A stretch of 10,048 bases of DNA from Rudanella sp. (lineage in GTDB: Bacteria > Bacteroidota > Bacteroidia > Cytophagales > Spirosomataceae). Made by a program: the position numbers and the translations under genes. Shown piece by piece: positions 1-8,918 of this stretch; positions within the stretch are counted from its first letter, which is position 1, and the number at the start of each line of letters is the position of its first letter. The stretch is taken from the NCBI GenBank assembly GCA_026785985.1, contig JAJAYX010000749.1:1-10048 (forward strand), in the 5' to 3' direction. A model generated the notes under the pieces. The model did no database searches. It had not been told where the DNA came from and saw only the letters and a list, made by a program, of their open reading frames with translations.

Positions 1-146
1 ACTACAAGCCGATCAAACATCTCCAACGCCTTCAAAAAATTCGTTTTCCCAGAGTTGTTAGGCCCGATGAGCAGGTTCACCTTCTGGAGGTCGAGCGTTA
101 CGTCTTTAAGGCTTTTGAAGTTCTGAATGGAAACGCGCTTGAGCAT
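1..146 (-). CDS. AAA family (SMC/RecF-like) ATPase, N-terminal fragment
   Basis: Only the first 48 codons are present; the gene runs off the left edge. The start ATG is read on the minus strand at 146-144. The peptide opens with MLKRVSIQNFKSLKD, the usual first beta strand of ABC/SMC-like AAA ATPases, followed by a Walker A loop GPNNSGKT at residues 28-35, which binds ATP phosphate. Such openings occur in RecF-like, OLD-like and the broad AAA_15/AAA_21 groups, with roles from DNA repair to phage defence. The Walker B and signature regions that would separate these lie outside the window, so no narrower function can be given. It is transcribed in the same direction as katG but is separated from it by a terminator and 231 bases, so it is probably expressed independently. 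A poor -7-like element, TAGTATTG at 171-178 minus, has one mismatch to TAnnTTTG and no -33 partner. Confidence 0.85.
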   Translation of the reverse strand, partial: MLKRVSIQNFKSLKDVTLDLQKVNLLIGPNNSGKTNFLKALEMFDRLV

Positions 147-225
147 GGCTGGTCGGCAAGTTGTAGGGCGCAATACTACGGATTTTTAGTTGATCACTGA
201 TACAGGGCAGGTGCTTTGGACTCCG

Positions 226-256
226 ATGCGGTGAATAAGGCGGCTATTCACCGCAT
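226..256. repeat. Perfect 12-bp inverted repeat (hairpin), role unknown
   Basis: ATGCGGTGAATA at 226-237 is exactly complementary to TATTCACCGCAT at 245-256, with the 7-base loop AGGCGGC between. Neither side is followed by a run of T, so it does not look like a standard intrinsic terminator. It sits between the katG terminator and the start of the ATPase gene on the minus strand. It could be an operator, a stabilising leader hairpin for the ATPase transcript, or a backup terminator. Confidence 0.7.
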
Positions 257-280
257 GATTTGCGGAGATTAAACTTGAGA

Positions 281-318
281 GAAAACAAAAAGCCGCTGGT
301 TGTAAGACCAGCGGCTTT
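281..318 (-). terminator. Intrinsic terminator of katG
   Basis: AAAGCCGCTGGT at 289-300 and ACCAGCGGCTTT at 307-318 form a perfect 12-bp stem with a 6-base loop. Read on the minus strand the stem runs into TTTTTGTTTTC, a T-rich tail typical of a Rho-independent terminator. It lies 60 bases past the katG stop codon. On the plus strand the tail is short (TTT), so it acts mainly for katG. Confidence 0.88.
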
Positions 319-377
319 CCGTTTAGAAATCAAAAATTTATAACCCTAGACGGTTTCGACTGTGTGTTCCACTACGC

Positions 378-2756
<2,379 letters not shown>

Positions 2757-2788
2757 CTTAGTGACGACTTCATAATTTATACAAGCCA

Positions 2789-3697
2789 ATGACGCTCGTT
2801 CAACTGGAATACCTGATTGCAATAGATCAATATAGACAACTGACCATAGCCGCCGATAAGTGTTTTATTAGCCAGCCTGCCCTGAGTATGCAGTTGCAAA
2901 AACTGGAGGAAGAACTAGGAGCCAGGCTCTTCGACCGAAGCCGACAGCCGGTGATGCCCACTGAGATTGGAAGGGCCGTAATCGAACAGGCACGGATTGC
3001 GGTGCAGGAGTCGCGCCGGATTATCGATATTGTTCAGCAAGCCAAAGACGAGGTAACGGGCGAATTACGGGTAGGAATTATTCCAACGCTGGCCCCCTAT
3101 CTGCTTCCCCTGTTTTTGGCTCAGTTTCTACAGAACTACCCGGCTATTCGGCTCAGTGTGCGCGAGGTAACTACCGATACCCTGCTACAACTACTGAAAT
3201 CAGAGCAACTCGATGTGGGCATCGCCGTTACGCCCCTCAGCGATGACACGTTTGCCGGGCGCCGGTTATTTCACGAAGAGTTTGTGGTCTATGTAGCCGG
3301 GCAGGAGACAGCAGCCGCCAAACAATACGTACTTCCCGACGACATTGACCCCGATCAATTGTGGCTTTTGGAAGAAGGTCATTGCATGCGTTCGCAGATT
3401 ATGAGCCTCTGTGAGTTACGCAAACGCCGGGTCGAATGGAAGAATTTTCAGTATCAGGCGGGCAGTATCGAGGCCTTGAAGCGAATGGTAGAACGATACG
3501 GCGGTCTGACTATCTTGCCCGAACTGGCTATTATTGACTTACCAACCGAGCAACAGGCACAAGTTCGACGGTTTGCGGCCCCGGTCCCCGGGCGGGAAAT
3601 CAGCCTGATTACTCAACCTAACTACGTGAAGCAACCGCTCATTGCTGCCCTGGAAGCCGAAATTCTACGCGCCATTCCGAATCGGATGCAACAATAG
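2789..3697 (+). CDS. oxyR: LysR-family hydrogen peroxide sensor OxyR
   Basis: Transcription factor of 302 aa, the normal length for OxyR. An N-terminal winged helix-turn-helix (residues about 1-60, with the recognition-helix stretch FISQPALSMQLQKLEE) is followed by a LysR substrate-binding domain (about 91-295). The peroxide-sensing site is intact: EEGHCMRSQIMSLC carries Cys199 and Cys208, the same numbers and spacing as the E. coli pair that forms a disulfide on oxidation. Thr100, His198 and Arg201, which surround the E. coli peroxide pocket, are also kept; E. coli Asp202 is Ser here. Divergent pairing with katG is the classic context and suggests it activates katG and may regulate itself. 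No ribosome binding site stands out, as is usual in Bacteroidota. No terminator was found downstream. Confidence 0.94.
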   Translation: MTLVQLEYLIAIDQYRQLTIAADKCFISQPALSMQLQKLEEELGARLFDRSRQPVMPTEIGRAVIEQARIAVQESRRIIDIVQQAKDEVTGELRVGIIPTLAPYLLPLFLAQFLQNYPAIRLSVREVTTDTLLQLLKSEQLDVGIAVTPLSDDTFAGRRLFHEEFVVYVAGQETAAAKQYVLPDDIDPDQLWLLEEGHCMRSQIMSLCELRKRRVEWKNFQYQAGSIEALKRMVERYGGLTILPELAIIDLPTEQQAQVRRFAAPVPGREISLITQPNYVKQPLIAALEAEILRAIPNRMQQ

Positions 3698-3830
3698 GCT
3701 ACGATGAACGAGAAAATTTTGGCGCATCCGTGTATAGGTTTACAGGCTAAATACCGACCTTTAATGTCTATAGAAGACTACTTGCCAGTTTGGACACCTT
3801 TTCCGCTTCTCAACATTAATTTCAATCCAT

Positions 3831-3838
3831 TATATTTG
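3831..3838 (+). promoter_or_regulatory. Candidate -7 element before the response regulator
   Basis: TATATTTG matches the Bacteroidota -7 consensus TAnnTTTG exactly and lies 43 bases before the ATG at 3882. No TTG is found at the expected 19-base distance upstream, so only half the promoter is supported. The rest of the 184-base gap after oxyR shows no gene or hairpin. Confidence 0.4.
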
Positions 3839-3881
3839 ATCTTACTCAACACCCCGATTTCCTGGTGCATCACTTTGCCCA

Positions 3882-4280
3882 ATGATATCTCTCCCAATTA
3901 CCGTTTGGTTAGTCGATGACGACGACGATGATTTAATGTTACTTAAAACGGCTTTTGAGCGAGTCGATTCATCGGTGTTCCTCGAAACCATGCACGATGG
4001 CGAAGACCTGATTGCCAAACTTCAAAGCAGCTCGGAACGCCCCAATTTTGTGGTGTTAGATCTGAATATGGATCGGTTGAGTGGAATGCAGGCCCTTCAG
4101 GAAATCCGGCAGGAATTCCCCCAAAAAGAGCTTAAAATTATTGTTCTGACAACGTCGTTTAACCCCGATGACCGTTTTCATTCGGAAGTGATGGGAGCTA
4201 ACGATTTTTTTGTAAAACCTACTGAGTTTAATGAATTGATCGACTTAGTCCGGGATTTACTGCGTCATTGGGTGGCCTGA
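3882..4280 (+). CDS. Single-domain response regulator (CheY/Rcp1-like)
   Basis: Stand-alone receiver domain of 132 aa with no output domain, of the type that passes phosphate between histidine kinases or acts by protein contact. All receiver landmarks are present: an acidic pocket within VWLVDDDDDDL (Asp12-Asp17), the phosphoacceptor Asp60 in VVLDLNM, the switch Thr in IIVLTTS (Thr90/91) and Lys112 in FFVKP. The long acidic run and the NMDRLSGMQALQEIR stretch resemble the Rcp1-type regulators that partner with phytochrome-like or PAS kinases. No histidine kinase is nearby, so it is an orphan and its partner is unknown. Its last 16 bases overlap the end of a small disrupted gene on the other strand. 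It was probably not co-transcribed with oxyR, given the 184-base gap and a possible -7 element at 3831. Confidence 0.93.
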   Translation: MISLPITVWLVDDDDDDLMLLKTAFERVDSSVFLETMHDGEDLIAKLQSSSERPNFVVLDLNMDRLSGMQALQEIRQEFPQKELKIIVLTTSFNPDDRFHSEVMGANDFFVKPTEFNELIDLVRDLLRHWVA

Positions 4281-4431
4281 TTGAGCCACCACTGCAAAAA
4301 CGCGGCTCCATCCATGAGCCAGGCAATGCTCAGGTGGATCAGCAAACCACCCCAGATACTTCGGCCATGTACAGGTCGGGGCGAAAATCGGCGCGGAGGT
4401 GAGCGCGGAGGTCACGGATCAGTTGTTTCAT
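4265..4431 (-). pseudogene. Small disrupted gene downstream of bioF, probable membrane-protein remnant
   Basis: An ATG at 4431-4429, only 7 bases after the bioF stop, opens a 30-codon frame beginning MKQLIRDLRAHLRADFRPDL and stopping at 4339. From about 4350 another frame takes over and reads WGGLLIHLSIAWLMD followed by GAAFLQWWLNQ to a stop at 4265, a credible transmembrane helix with charged and aromatic ends. Adding one G to the GGGG run near 4348-4351 would join the halves into a protein of about 55 aa. The two parts could instead be the head and last helix of a larger membrane protein after an internal deletion; the style recalls CPBP-type membrane proteases, but that is speculation. A sequencing error in the G run is also possible. 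The tight spacing suggests it was in an operon with bioF. The 3' end overlaps the convergent response regulator by 16 bases. Confidence 0.45.
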
Positions 4432-4438
4432 CTAAAAA

Positions 4439-5578
4439 TCAGGAGGCCAGTGTATCTATCAGGCCAGCAATTTCGGATTCTGCATTGAAACTGTGTAAAC
4501 AAATTCGGATGCGCTCCTGACCAACCGGAACCGTGGGGCTGAGGATGGCCCGAACATCAAACCCAGCTCCCTGAGCGCGGGCTGCAACCGCCCGACAGGC
4601 TTTGTTTCCCTTGATGAGCAAACACTGAATGGGCGACGAACTATCTGTCCAACAGGCGGTTGGCATTCTTTGTAACGCTATATCCCGAAAGAATACTACG
4701 TGTTGATGCAGTTTCGCCCGTTGTTCAGTGAGGATTGGTAATTGCTCATGGGCGCACTGAATGGCCAGCAAACTGTGGGGCGGCAGGGCAGTGGTGTAGA
4801 TGAACGAACGGGCCGTGTTGATCAAATAATTCCGCAGCAACCCTGACCCCACCACGGCGGCCCCGTGAACCCCCAACCCCTTGCCAAACGTGTGAACGCG
4901 GGCCAAAACACGATCCTGCAAGCCCAGTTCAACCACCCGTCCTTCCCCATTGATACCATAAACACCCGTTGCATGAGCCTCATCCACGATCAAATGGGCT
5001 TCATAATCGGCGCACAACCCGACCAACTCAGCGAGGGGGGCCATATCGCCATCCATCGAATAGACGGACTCTACGGCCACAAAAATGCTGGGCGTTTTCT
5101 GGTCACGGGCTTCCCGCAACAATGTGCTTAAATGGTCGAGATTATTGTGCATGAATCGGTGACGTTCGGCATAGGAAAGCCGTGCCCCGTCGATCATGCT
5201 GGCATGAATCAGTTCGTCGGTCAACAGCACGTCGCCCCGTTGCGGGAGTGATGATAGCAGGCCAATATTGGCATCGTAACCGGAATTAAAAACAAGGGCA
5301 CTCTCCGTCTGGTAAAAAGCAGCTAACTGGGTTTCGACTTTGTCAGCCAGGGAGGTATGGCCTGCCAGCAGTCGAGAACCTGTGGCACCATTTAAGACGC
5401 TAGTTCTTTGATAATCAGTTTGTTGAATCGCTTGCCGAAGGGCCGGAGAACGGGCCAAACCGAGGTAATCGTTGGAGCAGAAATCAACGAGATTGCTCCC
5501 TGAGTGAAGTTGACGAAGCAACCCCATCTGCTCGCGCTGACGCAGCCGATTAGTAAGGAAGGTGGTGTTTTGGTACAT
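4439..5578 (-). CDS. bioF: 8-amino-7-oxononanoate synthase-like PLP enzyme (BioF)
   Basis: Cytoplasmic alpha-oxoamine synthase of 379 aa. The expected reaction joins pimeloyl-ACP or pimeloyl-CoA with L-alanine to give 8-amino-7-oxononanoate, the first ring-building step of biotin synthesis. The fold-type I PLP features are clear: FCSNDYLGL (33-41), His125 in IHASM that stacks on the cofactor, SVYSMDGDMAPL (171-182), DEAHATG (199-205) with Asp199 pairing the pyridine nitrogen, and Lys233 in HTFGKGLGVHG forming the Schiff base. The C-terminal SPTVPVGQERIRI (347-359) is close to E. coli BioF. The related enzymes glycine C-acetyltransferase and serine palmitoyltransferase are usually longer, which favours BioF. 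No other biotin gene is in the window, so the pathway assignment rests on sequence alone. It diverges from crcB across 73 bases. Confidence 0.86.
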   Translation of the reverse strand: MYQNTTFLTNRLRQREQMGLLRQLHSGSNLVDFCSNDYLGLARSPALRQAIQQTDYQRTSVLNGATGSRLLAGHTSLADKVETQLAAFYQTESALVFNSGYDANIGLLSSLPQRGDVLLTDELIHASMIDGARLSYAERHRFMHNNLDHLSTLLREARDQKTPSIFVAVESVYSMDGDMAPLAELVGLCADYEAHLIVDEAHATGVYGINGEGRVVELGLQDRVLARVHTFGKGLGVHGAAVVGSGLLRNYLINTARSFIYTTALPPHSLLAIQCAHEQLPILTEQRAKLHQHVVFFRDIALQRMPTACWTDSSSPIQCLLIKGNKACRAVAARAQGAGFDVRAILSPTVPVGQERIRICLHSFNAESEIAGLIDTLAS

Positions 5579-5585
5579 TGAACCA

Positions 5586-5593
5586 CAAAAATA
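5586..5593 (-). promoter_or_regulatory. Candidate -7 element of bioF
   Basis: On the minus strand TATTTTTG is an exact TAnnTTTG match, ending 7 bases before the bioF ATG at 5578. If used, the transcript would be almost leaderless. There is no clear TTG 19 bases upstream, so this may be chance in a short AT-rich patch. Confidence 0.3.
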
Positions 5594-5651
5594 GAAAGGG
5601 ATAGGAACACAGTAGTCGCGTCTGGGCCTCTATCCAAGAAATTTATCTCCG

Positions 5652-6044
5652 ATGAAACAACTCTTTCTGCATCCGGCTATGCTGGTTTTTTTAGGCGGAG
5701 GCACGGGTAGCCTGCTTCGCTACGGACTGGGGCAGTGGTTGCCGGCGATGCTGAGCGGTCGACCATTCCCGCTGGCCATTTTGGGAGCTAACATGCTCGC
5801 AAGTGCCGTTTTGGGGGCCGCTGCCGGGGCCTTTGCCAGCCGGTTAATCGGTAATGATCTTCGTTTACTGATTGGGGTGGGCTTTTGCGGTGGCCTCAGC
5901 ACATTTTCCAGTTTCAGTGTCGATACCCTGCTTCTGTTTCAACAGGGCCGACCGGGTGTGGCCCTGCTCAATATTGGACTCAATGTAGTGCTTTGCCTGT
6001 TGGCCTCTGCCGCTGGCTTTTGGGCAGTTTTAACCAATAATTAA
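5652..6044 (+). CDS. crcB: Fluoride ion channel CrcB/Fluc
   Basis: Small inner-membrane protein of 130 aa with four predicted transmembrane helices (roughly 8-28, 38-60, 68-95 and 101-125). Fluc proteins assemble as antiparallel dual-topology dimers that export fluoride. Family signatures are present in order: GGGTGSLLRYGLG (15-27), the conserved Asn47 in LGANMLAS, and GFCGGLSTFSSFS (77-89), which contains the TM3 break that holds the central sodium and the Phe-box residues Phe85 and Phe88. TM4 carries Asn107 and Asn111. A single full-length gene is expected to suffice for the homodimer. It stands alone, diverging from bioF, and no fluoride riboswitch is visible in its 73-base upstream region. 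The start codon ATG opens MKQLFLHPAML; no stronger upstream start is available. Confidence 0.93.
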   Translation: MKQLFLHPAMLVFLGGGTGSLLRYGLGQWLPAMLSGRPFPLAILGANMLASAVLGAAAGAFASRLIGNDLRLLIGVGFCGGLSTFSSFSVDTLLLFQQGRPGVALLNIGLNVVLCLLASAAGFWAVLTNN

Positions 6045-6089
6045 CTCCTTTCGCTAAAAATCAGGTGGGGAAAATCCGGGAATCACGCC

Positions 6090-6097
6090 TACATTTG
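6090..6097 (+). promoter_or_regulatory. Candidate -7 element before the small exported protein gene
   Basis: TACATTTG matches TAnnTTTG exactly and lies 42 bases before the ATG at 6140, giving a leader of about 35-40 bases, similar to katG. No TTG is present at the expected -33 position. The site supports the 6140 start over an in-frame GTG at 6065, which lies upstream of it. Confidence 0.42.
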
Positions 6098-6139
6098 AGT
6101 AATAGACTTGGTTTTGCTTTCCTTTCAGTTACCGTACCC

Positions 6140-6616
6140 ATGAAAAAGTTGTTCATCCTGTTAATCGGAACCATTGCCTTCTTCATTTCAGGTGCATTCA
6201 CGTCACTGAATCAGATTTTTGTTTGGGATCACTACAAGATTCAGTTGACCGTTCCCGACGATTTCACCATTGTTAAAAATACCGATGATGAGTTTGCTAT
6301 GAACGGCGACGGTATGGAACTGACGATGGAGCTTTTCGAGCAGAATATCACGATTGACGAGCTGGACGAGGCTGTGAAAAAAGGAGCAGATGCCATGAAA
6401 CTCGAAGCCCTCGATGAGGAACACGAACTGGACATGAACGGGCTCGAAGGGTATTACGTAGAAGGCATGTTGAAAGGCAATCGGGTGATGTTCGCGGGCC
6501 TGATGGACTCTCAGTCGCACACCAACTTTTTTCTGGCACTCACCTTCGATGATACCGATAAAACGGCTGAGGCTGATGCGCTTCGCATTCTGAGCAGTAT
6601 TAAACACGCCCGTTGA
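6140..6616 (+). CDS. Small acidic exported protein of unknown function
   Basis: Not recognised. The 158-aa product from MKKLFILLIGTIAFFISGAF has a typical Sec signal peptide or single N-terminal anchor (residues about 1-22); the mature part is rich in Asp and Glu. It reads as an alpha/beta domain: a strand-like IFVWDHYKIQLTVPDDFTIV (26-45), an acidic stretch with alternating hydrophobics, a helix-like DELDEAVKKGADAMKLEAL (73-91), the turn MNGLEGYYVEGML (99-111) and a final FFLALTFDDTD strand with a C-terminal helix. The layout loosely recalls PsbP/DcrB-like proteins that follow a signal peptide with 'lp..f' strands, but no diagnostic motif supports this. The start was chosen because it gives a clean signal peptide; the frame is open further upstream to 6065. 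It is monocistronic by appearance: a candidate -7 element precedes it and a strong terminator follows. Confidence 0.8.
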   Translation: MKKLFILLIGTIAFFISGAFTSLNQIFVWDHYKIQLTVPDDFTIVKNTDDEFAMNGDGMELTMELFEQNITIDELDEAVKKGADAMKLEALDEEHELDMNGLEGYYVEGMLKGNRVMFAGLMDSQSHTNFFLALTFDDTDKTAEADALRILSSIKHAR

Positions 6617-6644
6617 AACTATCTATTCCTTTCTCCTGACCACT

Positions 6645-6676
6645 ACGGCCGAACTGTGCAGTTCGGTCGTTTTTTT
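6645..6676 (+). terminator. Intrinsic terminator after the small exported protein gene
   Basis: An 11-bp stem (6645-6655 with 6660-6670, containing one G-T pair) and a GTGC tetraloop are followed directly by seven T residues (6670-6676). The T run is on the plus side, so it ends the upstream gene at 6616 and isolates the sigma-factor cluster that begins at 6742. Confidence 0.9.
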
Positions 6677-6741
6677 GGCAACCACTGTAAGTTTTTCGGG
6701 CCGCTGACGACTAACTGATTTATAACGACACTCTTTGGCAC

Positions 6742-7224
6742 GTGGAAAAGGAATTTATCGAGTTGATCAATCGGCATCCGGGCATCCTGTATAAGGTCTG
6801 TAGAGCCTATGGTCAGCAGGAAGCCGACCGGCAGGATTTGTATCAGGAAATTGTGCTTCAGCTTTGGCGGGCGTTTCCTATGTTCAGGCAGCAGGCCAAT
6901 GCCAGCACCTGGATGTATCGGGTGGCGATGAACACGGCCATTTCCGACTATCGAAAAGGGAAACGAACCCACCCAACCATACCTTTTTCCCAACTCATCA
7001 CCACGCTCCCCGACCTCTCCGACGAAGACACCTTACCCGCCGAAATAAGCCAGTTATACGAGGCCATCAACCAGTTAGGCAAGATTGAAAAAGCCCTGAT
7101 TCTGCTTTATCTGGATGACAAACGCTACGACGAAATTGCCTCAATTATGGGCATCACAAAATCAAATGTGGGCGTAAAACTCAACCGGGTCAAAGCCAAA
7201 CTTGAAAAATTAGTGAACACATAA
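6742..7224 (+). CDS. ECF-type RNA polymerase sigma factor
   Basis: Small sigma-70 family protein of 160 aa with only regions 2 and 4, the usual ECF layout. Region 2 spans about 5-72: DRQDLYQEIVLQLWRAF (29-45) binds core polymerase and STWMYRVAMNTAISDYRK (55-72) is the -10 recognition stretch. A short linker (73-105) leads to region 4 (about 106-157), where YDEIASIMGITKSNVGVKLNR (129-149) forms the helix-turn-helix for -35 binding. Translation appears to start with GTG at 6742: an in-frame TAA lies 30 bases upstream and no ATG intervenes. The start is 66 bases after a terminator, so it heads a new transcript. A membrane-protein gene follows after 13 bases, the usual place for its regulator. 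I saw no convincing promoter in the gap, so autoregulation cannot be judged. Confidence 0.92.
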   Translation: MEKEFIELINRHPGILYKVCRAYGQQEADRQDLYQEIVLQLWRAFPMFRQQANASTWMYRVAMNTAISDYRKGKRTHPTIPFSQLITTLPDLSDEDTLPAEISQLYEAINQLGKIEKALILLYLDDKRYDEIASIMGITKSNVGVKLNRVKAKLEKLVNT

Positions 7225-7237
7225 ACAACTCAAATCC

Positions 7238-7858
7238 ATGAACTTAGACGAATTGAAAACAAGCTGGAAAACGTTAGACAACAAACTAATGATGACTCAT
7301 GCCCTGACTGAAAAGATGGCCCGTACATTGATTAATGATCGGTCGCGGGGGACCGTGGCGAGCATCATGGGCGAACTGAAACGGGTAGGTTTTTTCTTTG
7401 CCGGACTGATGGTTGTGTTCGGGGTTATTCTGGCCACCAATCCTTTCGACTACTCAGGTCGGACCGAGTTTATTCCGGTCGTTTTATACAGTCTGTTGGT
7501 GGTGGTTGCCCTTTTTCTGATTGCGCGGGAATACCAACAGGTTCGGCAAACAACGCTGGCCCAAAGCAACCTGCACGAAAGCCTGAATCAGGTGATTAGG
7601 ATACACGAACAGTATCTAAAAACAATGGATCGGGTTTGGAAACTGAGTCTGGTGATTGGCTGTTTGTTCGGACTTTCGCTAGTTGCCCGCCATTTTTCGG
7701 ACTATGGTCTCGCGAAATTTGTGCTACTTGCTAGTGGACAGGCCCTAACGGTTGTCGCCATGTATGCCCTCGCAAAGTGGCTTATGGGTCAGGCTCCCAA
7801 TTCGCACATCGACCAGTTGAAAGCCCACCTTGAAGAATTGGAAGCGTTGGAGGGTTGA
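7238..7858 (+). CDS. Four-helix membrane protein, putative sigma-factor partner
   Basis: Not assigned to a named family. The 206-aa protein has a soluble N-terminus (1-48) that starts MNLDELKTSWKTLDNKL and is predicted to be helical. Four hydrophobic segments follow at about 50-67, 77-96, 133-150 and 159-179. A charged helical loop separates the second from the third (97-131) and an acidic helical tail (187-206, DQLKAHLEELEALEG) ends the protein. It sits 13 bases after the ECF sigma gene with no promoter between, so the two are almost certainly co-transcribed. In Bacteroidota, such sigma/membrane-protein pairs often work as sigma and anti-sigma, with the cytoplasmic N-terminus holding the sigma factor. 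That role is inferred from position only: there is no zinc-binding HxxxCxxC anti-sigma motif and no FecR-like domain. Confidence 0.82.
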   Translation: MNLDELKTSWKTLDNKLMMTHALTEKMARTLINDRSRGTVASIMGELKRVGFFFAGLMVVFGVILATNPFDYSGRTEFIPVVLYSLLVVVALFLIAREYQQVRQTTLAQSNLHESLNQVIRIHEQYLKTMDRVWKLSLVIGCLFGLSLVARHFSDYGLAKFVLLASGQALTVVAMYALAKWLMGQAPNSHIDQLKAHLEELEALEG

Positions 7859-7907
7859 CTCCTGCCTGATTTCACTCTCCGAAACGCCGGACTGTCACTC
7901 TTTGCCC

Positions 7908-8918
7908 ATGAAACTCCTCCCCTTCTTGCTCCTTTTGATTACACCTGCCTTTGCGCAGTGGAAAATGCTTCCGGTTAACACCGCGGCCAGTTTTCGGGCG
8001 GTGAGTGCGGCCAACGGAAAAGTGATCTGGATTGGCGGATCGGGTGGAACATTTTTGCGCTCAACCGATGGGGGCGACACCTGGCAAACCGGCACGGTCA
8101 AGGGTGCCGAAACGTGCGACTTTCGCGATGTACAGGCCATTGATGCCCAAACCGCCGTGTTCATGAGTGCAGGCCCCGCTGAGCAGGGGCAAGCCCGAAT
8201 CTACCGAACCACCAATGGCGGGCAGTCGTGGACCCTCTGCTACCAAACTCAGCAAGCGGGCGTTTTCTTCGACGGCCTTTCGTTCTGGAATGTCCGGCAG
8301 GGCATTGCTTTCAGCGACCCGGTGGCGGGGCGTTATGTGCTGATCCGTACGGACGATGGCGGGCAGACATGGCAACCCATTCCCCCGTCTCAAAGCCCGG
8401 CAGTACACCCCGGCGAGGCCGCTTTTGCAGCCAGTGGAAGCAGTATAGTGGTTCAAGGTTCCCAAAATGTCTGGATTGGTTCGGGTGGAGTGGGTGGTGG
8501 GCGCGTGTTCCGATCGACGGATAGTGGACGGTCGTGGGCGGTGTCGGAAACGGGCATCCCTGCCGATTCGAGCAAGGGCGTGTTTGGGCTGCATTTCTTT
8601 ACCGCCAAAGACGGCATTGCTGTGGGTGGCGATCATAAAAATGTGACCACGCCCGGCCCCAATCTGGCTCTCACCCACGATGGCGGCAAAACATGGTCGC
8701 CCATGCAACCGGCCACTCCTGCGGGACTAAAAGAAGCCGCGTGGCGACTGCCAAATGGGCATTGGCTGCTGGTGGGACCGTCGGGCACCAGTCTGTCTGC
8801 CAACGAGGGCAAAACGTGGCAGTCGTTGGATCAGGAGCCTTTTCATGCCCTGGTTTGCACGGGCAATACGTGTTGGGCTGTGGGGGCAAAAGGGCGGGTT
8901 GCCCGGCGTACATTTTAG
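7908..8918 (+). CDS. Exported Asp-box (BNR/YCF48-like) beta-propeller protein
   Basis: The 336-aa product begins with a clear Sec signal peptide, MKLLPFLLLLITPAFAQ, with cleavage likely after AFA at residue 16. The mature part contains six Asp-box motifs of the S/T-x-D/N-x-G-x-x-W type: STDGGDTW (52-59), TTNGGQSW (101-108), TDDGGQTW (148-155), STDSGRSW (203-210), THDGGKTW (256-263) and SANEGKTW (297-304). Their spacing of about 40-55 residues suggests a six- or seven-bladed beta-propeller. Proteins of this kind are often labelled oxidoreductase or glycosyl hydrolase; YCF48/HCF136 members help assemble photosystem II, which is irrelevant here, and sialidase catalytic residues are not evident. 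Its ligand or substrate is unknown. A longer in-frame start at 7830 would overlap the preceding gene and hide the signal peptide, so the ATG at 7908 is preferred. It follows the membrane-protein gene by 49 bases. Confidence 0.87.
   Translation: MKLLPFLLLLITPAFAQWKMLPVNTAASFRAVSAANGKVIWIGGSGGTFLRSTDGGDTWQTGTVKGAETCDFRDVQAIDAQTAVFMSAGPAEQGQARIYRTTNGGQSWTLCYQTQQAGVFFDGLSFWNVRQGIAFSDPVAGRYVLIRTDDGGQTWQPIPPSQSPAVHPGEAAFAASGSSIVVQGSQNVWIGSGGVGGGRVFRSTDSGRSWAVSETGIPADSSKGVFGLHFFTAKDGIAVGGDHKNVTTPGPNLALTHDGGKTWSPMQPATPAGLKEAAWRLPNGHWLLVGPSGTSLSANEGKTWQSLDQEPFHALVCTGNTCWAVGAKGRVARRTF

Noticed and set aside
1..146. Reading the left-edge ATPase as part of a phage-defence system
   Set aside because: Only the Walker A region is visible and the right-hand neighbour is katG; there is no nuclease, toxin or other defence gene to support it.
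3704..3919. 71-codon frame after oxyR on the plus strand
   Set aside because: The composition is not protein-like, it runs into the response regulator in another frame, and it crosses that gene's probable -7 element.
4271..4290. Hairpin GGTGGC/GCCACC at the end of the response regulator gene
   Set aside because: The 6-bp stem with an 8-base loop has no T run on either side and overlaps coding sequence of both strands, so a terminator role is not supported.
5579..5651. Fluoride riboswitch upstream of crcB
   Set aside because: The region is short and lacks the conserved GGNGAUGG and CUGAUGA-type blocks. Only a 6-bp GGATAG/CTATCC pairing with a long loop was seen.
8061..8708. Open frame of 215 codons antisense to the Asp-box protein gene
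   Set aside because: The sense frame has a signal peptide and six Asp-boxes; the antisense product is Arg/His/Pro-rich without domain features, as expected for a shadow frame.
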